From: Opitutaceae bacterium
GTDB lineage: Bacteria > Verrucomicrobiota > Verrucomicrobiia > Opitutales > Opitutaceae
Length of the DNA stretch: 64,000 nucleotides
Reading direction: 5' to 3'
NCBI GenBank assembly: GCA_027490995.1
Contig: JAIXWY010000003.1
Span: forward strand, 186,001 to 250,000
The translations under genes and the position numbers were made by a program. The notes under the pieces are model-generated. The model was given only the letters and a program-made list of their open reading frames with translations. It had not been told where the DNA came from and searched no databases. Position 1 is the stretch's first letter; each line of letters starts with the position of its first letter. This document shows, in pieces, positions 56,142-63,402 of this stretch.

Positions 56142-56281
56142 GACGGGAAAGAGAAAAAAGACTGGAATGAAAAGAGGCAATCCCGTGCCGGTGCAGGAGA
56201 CCTTGGCAACGAAGTACAGGGGCGTTTGAGCCCGGAGAGGCGGGCCCGGCGAATCGAAAGGGGAAGGCCGAGGAGCGAAAA

Positions 56282-56414
56282 TTTGGTGGTCCCAAAAGTC
56301 ATTGAATGCACCCGGAGCGCTCGTCTTCACTCGCTCCGTGGTACCATTCCTTTGGCCACTTCAGTAAGATTCTTACGCTCCTTGGTGGTGAATCGCCAAG
56401 GAGCGTTTCTTTTT
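56282..56414 (+). ncRNA. candidate small RNA: chain of hairpins ending in an intrinsic terminator
   Basis: On the plus strand this stretch contains a TTTGG/CCAAA hairpin (56284-56298 area), CGGAGCG (56313-56319) pairing with CGCTCCG (56332-56338), GTAAGA-T-TCTTAC (56364-56376) and a strong terminator at 56376-56414. No plus-strand gene ends nearby; the closest, the phosphopantetheinyl transferase, stops 2.1 kb upstream. A short independent transcript would explain the orphan terminator. Alternatively the structures belong to the leader of the DUF481 mRNA on the other strand. Confidence 0.3.
56376..56414 (+). terminator. intrinsic terminator (plus strand), no gene upstream on that strand
   Basis: CGCTCCTTGG (56376-56385) and CCAAGGAGCG (56396-56405) form a perfect 10-bp stem with a 10-base loop, followed directly by TTTCTTTTT. 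This is a textbook Rho-independent terminator for plus-strand transcription. Confidence 0.8.
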
Positions 56415-56441
56415 CGGCGGTAAGGCTCGATCCGAGAGGGC

Positions 56442-56470
56442 AAAAAAAAGTCGCCCCGTAGGGCGACTTT
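56442..56470 (-). terminator. intrinsic terminator of the small membrane protein/DUF697 genes
   Basis: AAAGTCGCCC (56447-56456) and GGGCGACTTT (56461-56470) form a perfect 10-bp stem with a 4-base loop. On the minus strand the stem is followed by a run of eight T residues in total. It lies 18 bp downstream of the stop codon of the 57-residue membrane protein, so it should end that minus-strand transcript. Confidence 0.85.
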
Positions 56471-56488
56471 GGCGACGTGAGGGGACGA

Positions 56489-56662
56489 TTATTCCTTGGC
56501 CTTCGGACTCTGGGCGAAAAACACCAGGAGACCGATGATCGGCGTGAGGAGGAGGGACACGAAGAAGTTGCCCCAGAAACCGAATTTGCGGGACTTCCCG
56601 AGGTATCCGATCAGAGCGGAAATGAGGATGAGCGGGAGGATCGCGAGGAGAGCAGCGAGCAT
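56489..56662 (-). CDS. 57-residue membrane protein
   Basis: A short gene translated by hand: ATG at 56662, TAA at 56489-56491. It has two hydrophobic segments, LAALLAILPLILISALIGYL and FGFWGNFFVSLLLTPIIGLL, separated by a short basic turn (GKSRK), and ends AQSPKAKE. The pattern suits a small two-helix inner-membrane hairpin with the loop on the cytoplasmic side. A strong terminator 18 bp downstream on the same strand supports a real gene. It follows the DUF697 gene after 33 bp, so the two are probably co-transcribed. I do not recognise a function. Similar GxWGxFxxSLxxxPxIGL hairpins occur in many small uncharacterised bacterial membrane proteins. Confidence 0.7.
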   Translation of the reverse strand: MLAALLAILPLILISALIGYLGKSRKFGFWGNFFVSLLLTPIIGLLVFFAQSPKAKE

Positions 56663-56695
56663 GGAAGTAAGGAGGTAGAGGTTGGGTGAGGAGGA

Positions 56696-57208
56696 TTACT
56701 TTTTGGCAGCGGCGACCTCGGACTTGAGGGATTCTGCGACGCCTTCGCCGACTTTGATCTGGCGCTTGAACTCATCCTTCATCTTGGCTGCATCGAAGGT
56801 GAGCAGGGTGCCGCCGGACTCAAAGTGAGCGGCGAAGACGCGACCCAGCGCGTAGGTGGTGGCTCCGGCCATGACCGGCACGGCGGCCATACCGCCGATC
56901 GTGCCGACGACCGGGATCGCCTTCACGAGACTGGCGACGACGCCGCGGCCGAGGCTGATGCCGCTGACCGTGGCGAGGAGGGAGGCGATGACGCTGCGGG
57001 TGCGCTCGGCGTCGAAGTCCTGACCGTAGGCTTCGCAGACTTCTCCGAGCATCTTGACCTGAACGCCGGTGACGGCGGCGATATCAACGAGCGGAAGCGG
57101 TACCAGACCGGCGGCCATGGAATAGACCGTATGCCGGCGGATGAGTGCGTCAGCTTGTGAGGATGCGGACGGCGTTTCGGCCGTCGCGGGGGTGGTTTCA
57201 GTGGACAT
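56696..57208 (-). CDS. DUF697/YcjF-like membrane protein (paralogue 1)
   Basis: 170 residues. After a low-complexity N-terminus (TETTPATAETPSASSQ) come ADALIRRHTVYSMAAGLVPL, PLVDIAAVTGVQVKMLGEVC and AIPVVGTIGGMAAVPVMAGA, the glycine-rich amphipathic segments of the DUF697 family. These proteins associate with the inner membrane and in other bacteria accompany small GTPases or stress (YcjX/YcjF-type) systems. No GTPase gene is adjacent here. The C-terminal 45 residues are charged (KMKDEFKRQIKVGEGVAESL). It resembles the gene at 61624-62394, which has the same RxHxxxxAAGLxPxPxxDxAAxTGxQxKML pattern but a longer C-terminus. Function unknown. Confidence 0.8.
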   Translation of the reverse strand: MSTETTPATAETPSASSQADALIRRHTVYSMAAGLVPLPLVDIAAVTGVQVKMLGEVCEAYGQDFDAERTRSVIASLLATVSGISLGRGVVASLVKAIPVVGTIGGMAAVPVMAGATTYALGRVFAAHFESGGTLLTFDAAKMKDEFKRQIKVGEGVAESLKSEVAAAKK

Positions 57209-57316
57209 GGATTTCCTTTGGCGTGAATGGCGGCAGGTGAATCTACCGCTTCCACAGGAGGCCGTCGGGTGACTGAAGTGTCAACCGGCAAACCTTGCCG
57301 TTGCCATTTCGTCGCA

Positions 57317-58999
57317 TCAACTGCGGCGCTTCTTGGGCGACCCCTCAAAGGCCTTCACATGGTGCTCGCCCTCGAGAAAGCGGCCGTAGTCCATCTTCAG
57401 GACCCGGTCGGCGTGGGCGAAGTAGGCGTCGTCATGGGTCACGGCCACGACCGTCTGCCCGCGGGCCTTCATGGCCGGGAGCAGCTCGGTATAGAAAAAG
57501 CGGCGGAAGACCGGATCCTGATCGGCGGCCCACTCGTCGAAGATGAAAACCGGGCGGTGCTCGGTTTCGGCGAGGGCGAGGGCGAGGCGCTTCCGTTGGC
57601 CGGTGGACAGAGCGGTCGTGGTGAGCTCCCCGTTGGCGATATCGACCTTCCCGGCGAGTTCCATGGTGCCGAGTTGCTCGCGCAGATGGGTTTCGTCGGC
57701 CTGGCTGAGGCCGATGAGGCGGCGGAACAGGAAGAAGTCGGTGAAGATCGGCGTGAACAGGTTCCGGTAGGACGCGAGGCGGTCGGCCGAGACGGGCTTG
57801 CCGTTCCACAGCACCTGTCCAATCGCGGGCTCGTAAAGCCCGGTGAGCACCTTGAGGAACGTGGATTTACCGCTGCCGTTGCCGCCGACGATGAAGACGA
57901 TCTCGCCGGCCTTGAGATGGAAGTCGAAGGGTTGGAGCTGGAAGCCGTGCGGCCCGTTCCCTGGAGTGGGCGAGTAGGCGAAGCCGGTGCCGACGCAGGC
58001 GATGGACTCGAACGGCTCGGTCTGGATGGGCTGCCGCTCGATCATGGCCTCAAGCTCGCTGCGCTGGTGACGGAGGTCGTTCTCGAGAGATTCGATGTTG
58101 CTGATGGACGCCTCCGCGCGGGCGAGCGCGGGGATGGCCATGACCACGTCGCTGATCGGTCCGGAGGCGAAAAGAAGGATGGCCAGGACCGGAGCGACGA
58201 CTGGGACATCGCCTGGGCGGAGGTTCGGGAGCAGGAACAGCACGCCGGCGATGGTGAAAAGCATGAACGTCTGGCTTAGCAAGGCCGACTGGTTCATGGT
58301 CTTGCCGGTCTTGATGCGCAGCGCGGCGGTTTCGTTGATGACGTTCCAGATTTCGGTGCTGAAGAAGTCGTCGCTCTTCTTGCGGTTCAGCTTGAGCTGC
58401 TTGTAGCCAGACATCACGCCGTCGACATTGTGGAAGAACGCGTTCTCCAACCGCGTCGCCTCGCCCAGTTCGCGGGAGAGCGTGTGGCTCTTCTGCATGT
58501 AGAGGTACACGGCGGTGCTGACCATGATCAGCGTGATCGCCAGCGCCCACATCGACAGGATGCCGATGGAGACCAGGACGAAGACGAGCATGAACGCCGA
58601 CGAGGACGCATTGATGATGGAGCCCGCCGCGTAGGAGAGCGCGATGGAGTCGGTGGAGAGCGTGTTCATCACGCGCCCCCGATCGATGCGTTCAAATACG
58701 GCGAGATTCGTGGTTTTGATCCCGTCGATGATGCGAACGCGCAAATTCCGGATGATGCCCTCGAGGATGCGGTTCGTGCGGTTGAGTACGTATTCCTTCG
58801 TGACCCAGAAGGCGATCAGGCAGATCGCGAACAGAAAGAACTCGCGCATGTGCAGCTCGCCCGGACGTAGCTTCTTGGCGGTCTGGATGGCCACGCTGAC
58901 GCTCAGGCCGTTGACGAGGCCAGAGAACAGCGCGAGGGCCACGAGCGTGCCGCTGAATTCCGGCGACTCACGGCGAATGAAAGCGATGAACTTTTTCAA
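57317..58999 (-). CDS. cyclic-peptide export ABC transporter (SyrD/PvdE type), fused TMD-NBD
   Basis: 560 residues, the length of SyrD/PvdE exporters. The first 330 residues hold about six membrane helices (for example LVALALFSGLVNGLSVSVAI; AFMLVFVLVSIGILSMWALA). The nucleotide-binding half has Walker A GGNGSGKST, signature LSTGQRKRLALA, Walker B VFIFDEWAADQDP and the switch His in VAVTHDD. This family moves lipopeptides and siderophores from cytoplasm to periplasm as a homodimer. It is the only drug/peptide exporter in the window, so it is the best candidate to export the product of the 5.6-54.2 kb operon although separated from it by about 3 kb and on the other strand. It follows a PotD-like gene by 27 bp, forming an apparent operon with it. 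Confidence 0.9.
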   Translation of the reverse strand: MKKFIAFIRRESPEFSGTLVALALFSGLVNGLSVSVAIQTAKKLRPGELHMREFFLFAICLIAFWVTKEYVLNRTNRILEGIIRNLRVRIIDGIKTTNLAVFERIDRGRVMNTLSTDSIALSYAAGSIINASSSAFMLVFVLVSIGILSMWALAITLIMVSTAVYLYMQKSHTLSRELGEATRLENAFFHNVDGVMSGYKQLKLNRKKSDDFFSTEIWNVINETAALRIKTGKTMNQSALLSQTFMLFTIAGVLFLLPNLRPGDVPVVAPVLAILLFASGPISDVVMAIPALARAEASISNIESLENDLRHQRSELEAMIERQPIQTEPFESIACVGTGFAYSPTPGNGPHGFQLQPFDFHLKAGEIVFIVGGNGSGKSTFLKVLTGLYEPAIGQVLWNGKPVSADRLASYRNLFTPIFTDFFLFRRLIGLSQADETHLREQLGTMELAGKVDIANGELTTTALSTGQRKRLALALAETEHRPVFIFDEWAADQDPVFRRFFYTELLPAMKARGQTVVAVTHDDAYFAHADRVLKMDYGRFLEGEHHVKAFEGSPKKRRS

Positions 59000-59026
59000 A
59001 GGGACGGGGGGAGTCGGGAGCCGCGC

Positions 59027-60268
59027 TCAGCGCGCGGTCGCCGCGTCGAAGGCCTGAGCGTCGTTGTGCTGCGACAGCGGAATCTTCGCCGTCACCTTGG
59101 GAGCGAGCAGTCGCAGTCGCTTCCACTGCGCTTCGAACTCATCTTCCAGCGGACCGAGGTCGGCGAGAAAGGCGCGTTCGCGCAAGGCGGGCTTCATGTA
59201 GGCGGGCCCCAGCAGGATTTCGCGATTCACGAACGCGCGCGCTGGCTCGACCGTGTTGGCGTAGAGGCTGTAGTTCGTGTGCGCGCCGCTTACCGCGGGA
59301 TCGAGCATGAAGTTGATGAAGAATTCCGCCGTCGACTTGGCTTTTGACGCGCGTGGAATCACGAAGCTATCGATCTGCACCAGCTTCGCTCGGTTTGGAA
59401 AGACGAAGCGGATCTCGGGATTGCGCTTCAACGCGTCCGCGGCGTCGCCGCTCCACGTGACCGCGAGCTTGATCTCGTCGAGGGCGAGTGCGGTGGGGAG
59501 TTGGCTGGCAAGGTAGCGGATGCCCAGCTCACCGGTCTCGGCGATGAGCCGATCCGTGACCTTCTGCAGCGCCGGCATGGTCGCATCGTTCGCGCCGAAT
59601 CCTTCGTCCATCAGCGCGGCCGTGAGCGCCACGCGCGGCTCGTCGAAGAGGGCGCGGTAACCGTACATCAGCAAGTCTTCCTCCCGGGTCGGCATACGCA
59701 GACTGAACGTCTTCGGGATGTAGCGGACGGACTCGCGGTTGAAGGCGGTCCCGAGATAGCTGTGGAAAAGCGGGACCGAGTACTGCAACTCTGGATCGTA
59801 GGGAGAGCGGAAGAAGATCGGGCTGACTCCGCCGAGGTGCGGCAGATTCGCCTTGTTGATCGGCGCGATCAGGTTTTGACGGATAAAACGCTGCACGACG
59901 TAGTCGCTCGGCATCAGCACGTCGAAGTCTTCGGGCCGCGCCTCGACGATGTCTTTGAGCTCGGAGTTGTTCTCGAAGGACGTGACATCCAGCTCCACGT
60001 GGTAGTCCTCCGCGAACTTCTCCAGCATCTTGGGATCGAGTTGCTCACGCCAGATCAGCAGGCGGAGGCGCGAGGCGAGCTGGTAGGGCGGTGGGGTTGG
60101 ACGGTGTGTCCGCACCCAGCGCTCAAAACGGCTCAGGCCTTCATTCGCGGGACGCCGGTTACAGCCGGCGCCTGCGGCGATCAACCCGAGTCCGCCGAGC
60201 GCGAGGGCCTTGAGGTGACCGCGTCGGGTTTGGTACCCGTCGCCCGTTCGCTGGTCGGGCAGGCTCAT
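59027..60268 (-). CDS. PotD-like extracellular solute-binding protein
   Basis: 413 residues. The N-terminus has a twin-arginine-like TRRGHLKALALGGLGLIAAG and then AGC, an approximate lipobox, so a membrane-anchored periplasmic lipoprotein is likely. The mature part has the polyamine-binding-protein layout: LLIWREQLDPKMLEKFAEDY, DVLMPSDYVVQRFIRQNLIA, VPLFHSYLGTAFNRESV and KLAVTWSGDAADALKRNPEI, with the Trp and Asp positions used by PotD/PotF to hold amines. No PotA, PotB or PotC gene is present, so it may act as a sensor, scavenger or partner of a distant permease. Its start overlaps the stop of the prohibitin-like gene (ATGA). Ligand unknown. Confidence 0.82.
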   Translation of the reverse strand: MSLPDQRTGDGYQTRRGHLKALALGGLGLIAAGAGCNRRPANEGLSRFERWVRTHRPTPPPYQLASRLRLLIWREQLDPKMLEKFAEDYHVELDVTSFENNSELKDIVEARPEDFDVLMPSDYVVQRFIRQNLIAPINKANLPHLGGVSPIFFRSPYDPELQYSVPLFHSYLGTAFNRESVRYIPKTFSLRMPTREEDLLMYGYRALFDEPRVALTAALMDEGFGANDATMPALQKVTDRLIAETGELGIRYLASQLPTALALDEIKLAVTWSGDAADALKRNPEIRFVFPNRAKLVQIDSFVIPRASKAKSTAEFFINFMLDPAVSGAHTNYSLYANTVEPARAFVNREILLGPAYMKPALRERAFLADLGPLEDEFEAQWKRLRLLAPKVTAKIPLSQHNDAQAFDAATAR

Positions 60269-61308
60269 TGGGCGTTGCCGCCGCCGCCGGCGACCGGGGC
60301 AGTGGAAGAGCGCTTGGGAGCGGAGGAGGTGCCCTTGGCGGGCGCGGAGGGCGCAGTGGCCGGGCGCGCGGGATCAGCCGGCCGAGTCGTCACGGAGGGC
60401 TTGCTTTCATTGTCCGGGGGCAGATTGAGCATCAGCGGTAGGCCGTTCTCGTTGTTTCCGAAGACCACCACCTTCGAGTTGTTCGACTTCGCTAACTCCA
60501 GCGTCGCCTGGATGCCGGCGTAGGTCAGGAAGTCTCGGAAAGAGCCCGAGGCCGCGACCGACTCTTGAAACGCGCGAATACCGTCAGCCTCGATCCGCTT
60601 GCGCTCCGCCTCGCTCTTCGCCTGTTGAATGCGGAACTCGTACTCGAAGGCGCGTTGCTCCTCCACGAGCTTAGCTTGCACAGCGTCGAGCACTTGCTTG
60701 GGAAAGATGATCTGCTTGATCAGAAGGTCGTCCAAAGAGACGTAGCGCTGAGCGATTTCTCCCATCGCGCCTTGGACCACCAACGACGAGACGTAGCCCT
60801 CGGAACCGAAGAGTTCCGCCGGATCAAATTGTGAGACCGTGGCGCGGACGTGCGCCTCGATTTCCGGTTTCACCACGACTTCGACATAGTTCGGACCAAC
60901 GACGGTGTGAAGAAGCGGCAGAGAGGGGTACGTCGGGCGGTGACGAATCGAGACGTCGATCTCGACCGGCAGGCCGTTCTTGCACAGCGCGAGGACGGTG
61001 TGCGGCGTTTGCTTCAGTCGTAGATCGTAAACGTACAATCGATTCCACGGCATTACGATGTGGAAGCCCTCGCTGTAGATGAATTCGAGGTTGGTGCCCC
61101 CGGCGAAGCGTTGCCAGAGGATGCCTGCTTGGCCGGAGTCGAGGCTGACAAAGACGCGCGTGCGCAGGAAGGGCCAGAAGTAGACGACGAGAAACGAGAA
61201 CCCCAGAAACAGGAGCAACAGGTAGACCACAATTTGCTGCTTTCGAGCGGCCCACCACGAAGTCAGCCGCCGCCAGCGAGTGCGAAAGAAGCCAGGTTCG
61301 TCGTTCAC
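60265..61308 (-). CDS. prohibitin/SPFH (band 7) domain membrane protein
   Basis: 347 residues. A single N-terminal membrane helix (QQIVVYLLLLFLGFSFLVVY) is followed by an SPFH domain (EGFHIVMPWNRLYVYDLRLK; TVLALCKNGLPVEIDVSIRH; LDDLLIKQIIFPKQVLDAVQ) and a charged helical stretch (RIQQAKSEAERKRIEADGIR) typical of prohibitin and HflC. The C-terminus is a Pro/Ala/Ser/Lys-rich tail. Such proteins form large membrane rings or microdomains and often modulate proteases or transporters. It is the first gene of an apparent operon with the PotD-like protein and the peptide exporter. A role in organising the exporter in the membrane is a plausible inference, not evidence. Confidence 0.85.
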   Translation of the reverse strand: MNDEPGFFRTRWRRLTSWWAARKQQIVVYLLLLFLGFSFLVVYFWPFLRTRVFVSLDSGQAGILWQRFAGGTNLEFIYSEGFHIVMPWNRLYVYDLRLKQTPHTVLALCKNGLPVEIDVSIRHRPTYPSLPLLHTVVGPNYVEVVVKPEIEAHVRATVSQFDPAELFGSEGYVSSLVVQGAMGEIAQRYVSLDDLLIKQIIFPKQVLDAVQAKLVEEQRAFEYEFRIQQAKSEAERKRIEADGIRAFQESVAASGSFRDFLTYAGIQATLELAKSNNSKVVVFGNNENGLPLMLNLPPDNESKPSVTTRPADPARPATAPSAPAKGTSSAPKRSSTAPVAGGGGNAQ

Positions 61309-61623
61309 GCGTGTTCAGAGAGGCGGTGAAGCGGCATCGAGTCAACCAGCCATGTCCCCCGAAAAAGCGGCCCGGTCCACGCGGGTTCACCGGAAGCAGG
61401 AATCGGCTCACGGGTGATCGACTCAGCCACCGCGCCATTTTCCAATCATCGCAAGTGTCTGGCGAAAATTAGCCTAGTCTGCGTCGGGCCGATGTTACGA
61501 GGCCGACCGCGCGAGCGAAGCGAGGCGGAGCGGCGGGGAGGGGGCCGGGATCGGGCCCGGGGGGTGTCCGCGATCACCGCCGGATCGCTTAACTGGGGGG
61601 CTACATCTCCCCCCTGAATTCTC
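61309..61623. other. intergenic region upstream of the prohibitin-like gene
   Basis: About 315 bp without a supported gene. It should contain the promoter of the SPFH-PotD-exporter operon at its left end. The centre is extremely G-rich (around 61500-61565). A hairpin at the right end is listed separately. I see no repeat family, tRNA or riboswitch here. Confidence 0.5.
61595..61614 (-). terminator. G6/C6 hairpin after the second DUF697 gene
   Basis: GGGGGG (61595-61600) and CCCCCC (61609-61614) flank an 8-base loop, about 10 bp downstream of the DUF697 stop on the minus strand. Position suggests a terminator or RNA 3'-end stabiliser, but there is no T-run. Confidence 0.4.
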
Positions 61624-62394
61624 TTAGGCCTCGGCAGTCGCCTTGGCGGCAGGAGGAGAGGTGCGTTCCTTCTCTTTCTCCCGAAGGTACTGCAGGAAGG
61701 GTTTGCGGTACTCCGCGATGATTTGGTCCTTCACGGTTTCGAGGTCGTCGACGCCGTAGCGCAGCTTGAGCTCATCGATGGCACCGACGTATTTCTCGGG
61801 CCGCCAGCCTTCGATGTAGGACTTCAGGTAGACCTTACCCGTCTTGCCGACGTTCGGCTTGATGATGCAGTAGATCTTGGTCTTGGACTCGGGTTCCTTC
61901 TCCGGCTCGGCCTGAGCTTCCGCCTGAGCGGACTTGCGCTCGATCAATTGCTTCGCGAGCACGCGGCCGGTTTCCAGTCGCTGACGGAAGCCGGTGCGCA
62001 CGCGGGTGAGGTTGACGTTCTCGAGATTGCCCCCCGCGGCGAAGTGCTCCTTGAAGGACGAACCGACGGCGTAGGTCAGCGCCGCCGCTGCCATCGGCAT
62101 GGAGGCGGCACCGAGCACGGAACCGAAGATTGGGATGGTCTTCAGCAAGCCGCTGAGGCCGATCGTCGCGATTTCCCGGGAGGCCAAGCCGCCGATCAGG
62201 GAGGACAGAATGGACTCCACGCGATGGCGCGAGAAGGGGACTTGGTAGGAGGCCGAAAGTTCGGACAGCATCTTCAGCTGGATGCCGGTAATCGCCGCCA
62301 TGTCCGCAATCGGTACCGGGATCAGGCCCGCGCCCGCGGCCAGCAAGACATGCTGTCGGATGATCGAATCGGCGCTGGATGCGGTCGGGGCCAT
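61624..62394 (-). CDS. DUF697/YcjF-like membrane protein (paralogue 2, extended C-terminus)
   Basis: 256 residues. The N-terminal 120 match the other DUF697 protein: SIIRQHVLLAAGAGLIPVPI, ADMAAITGIQLKMLSELSAS, LLKTIPIFGSVLGAASMPMA. A charged helical linker (ERKSAQAEAQAEPEKEPESK) leads to an additional C-terminal domain of about 80 residues (KIYCIIKPNVGKTGKVYLKS, YVGAIDELKLRYGVDDLETV) absent from paralogue 1, ending in a Lys/Glu/Ala tail. I do not recognise that domain. The gene is isolated, with a divergent carbonic anhydrase upstream. Function unknown; membrane association is likely from the Gly/Ala-rich segments. Confidence 0.78.
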   Translation of the reverse strand: MAPTASSADSIIRQHVLLAAGAGLIPVPIADMAAITGIQLKMLSELSASYQVPFSRHRVESILSSLIGGLASREIATIGLSGLLKTIPIFGSVLGAASMPMAAAALTYAVGSSFKEHFAAGGNLENVNLTRVRTGFRQRLETGRVLAKQLIERKSAQAEAQAEPEKEPESKTKIYCIIKPNVGKTGKVYLKSYIEGWRPEKYVGAIDELKLRYGVDDLETVKDQIIAEYRKPFLQYLREKEKERTSPPAAKATAEA

Positions 62395-62583
62395 GGGGGT
62401 GTCCGTCAGAGTGAAGCGGAAAAGTCTTCCTTAATGAACGAGTTAGATTCCTGATCGCGGCAAGCCTAAGCGTCTTATGAGCACCACGTTCGTGAACCAA
62501 GGAGGGGGACGATGCAATCCCCGCGTAATCCTTCCTTTGGGGCCGGGCTCGGGGTGTGAAGCAGGCGTCGTCCCTTACCTTTC

Positions 62584-63261
62584 ATGAAGTCCTCCGTGTC
62601 ACTGCTCCTTCGGAGCGTTGTCCTGATTTCCGTCTTCGCGTCCGTCGTGGCGTTCGCGAACCCTGCCGCTGGATCTGCACCGGGGCCGACGCCCGATGCG
62701 GCGTTGCGACGTCTGCTAGAGGGTAATCAGCGTTTCATTCAGGGTACCGTCCGTCATCCGCATCAGACGGCCGAGCGGCGGAAGGAAACGTCCTCGGGTC
62801 AGGCGCCGTTCGCGGTGGTGCTGACCTGCGCCGATTCCCGACTCTCGCCGGAGATCGTGTTCGATCAGGGGCTGGGTGACCTCTTCGTGGTCCGCAATGC
62901 GGGTAATCTGCTCAGCGATCACGTGATCGGCAGCATCGAGTACGCCGTCGAGCATCTCCACGCGCCGATCATCGTGGTGATGGGCCACACGCGCTGCGGT
63001 GCCGTCGCCGCGGCCGTGGCCGGCGGGGAAGCGGGTGGGCACGTCCAGAGTATTGTCGATAGCCTGGCGTTCGTGGTGGCGGCGGCGCGCGCGCGCGGTG
63101 GCGACACCGCCGACCAAGCGGAGCAGATCAATGCCCGGATGAGTGCCGACGCGCTGGCCGCGAGTGATCCGGTGCTCGCGAAGGCCGTCGCCGCCGGGAA
63201 GCTGAAGGTGGTGGCCGCGCGCTACAACTTGGCCACCGGTGCGGTCGAGTGGCTGCCTTGA
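62584..63261 (+). CDS. periplasmic beta-class carbonic anhydrase
   Basis: 225 residues with a Sec signal peptide (SSVSLLLRSVVLISVFASVV, then AFANPAAG), so export to the periplasm is expected. The mature part is a beta-carbonic anhydrase: LLEGNQRFIQG near the N-terminus, the zinc ligands and Asp-Arg dyad in VVLTCADSRLSPEIVFDQGL, FVVRNAGNLL, SIEYAVEHLHAPIIVVMGH and HTRCGAVAAAV with the remaining His and Cys ligands. It interconverts CO2 and bicarbonate. All metal ligands are present. It is divergent from the DUF697 gene, with about 190 bp between starts, and convergent with the thioredoxin reductase gene. Confidence 0.92.
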   Translation: MKSSVSLLLRSVVLISVFASVVAFANPAAGSAPGPTPDAALRRLLEGNQRFIQGTVRHPHQTAERRKETSSGQAPFAVVLTCADSRLSPEIVFDQGLGDLFVVRNAGNLLSDHVIGSIEYAVEHLHAPIIVVMGHTRCGAVAAAVAGGEAGGHVQSIVDSLAFVVAAARARGGDTADQAEQINARMSADALAASDPVLAKAVAAGKLKVVAARYNLATGAVEWLP

Positions 63262-63402
63262 CCGCATCTCGACACGGAGGACACGGATCGCTCCGGAGCG
63301 GCAGACTGCCGCATCCGGGAGACTGCTGAAGGCGGGTCCGCAGCGCGGTTCCCCGCAGCGGCCCGAGCGCCGCAGAGGGGAGCGGTCCAGCGCGACGAGG
63401 CC

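Noticed and set aside
57286-57300. CGGCAA-ACC-TTGCCG hairpin after the exporter gene
   Set aside because: Perfect but only a 6-bp stem, with no T-run on the minus strand; not convincing as a terminator.
62500-62583. Imperfect stem (CCAAGGAGG... CCTTCCTTTGG) upstream of the carbonic anhydrase
   Set aside because: Mismatched and bulged, with no known riboswitch pattern; could be chance in GC-rich DNA.
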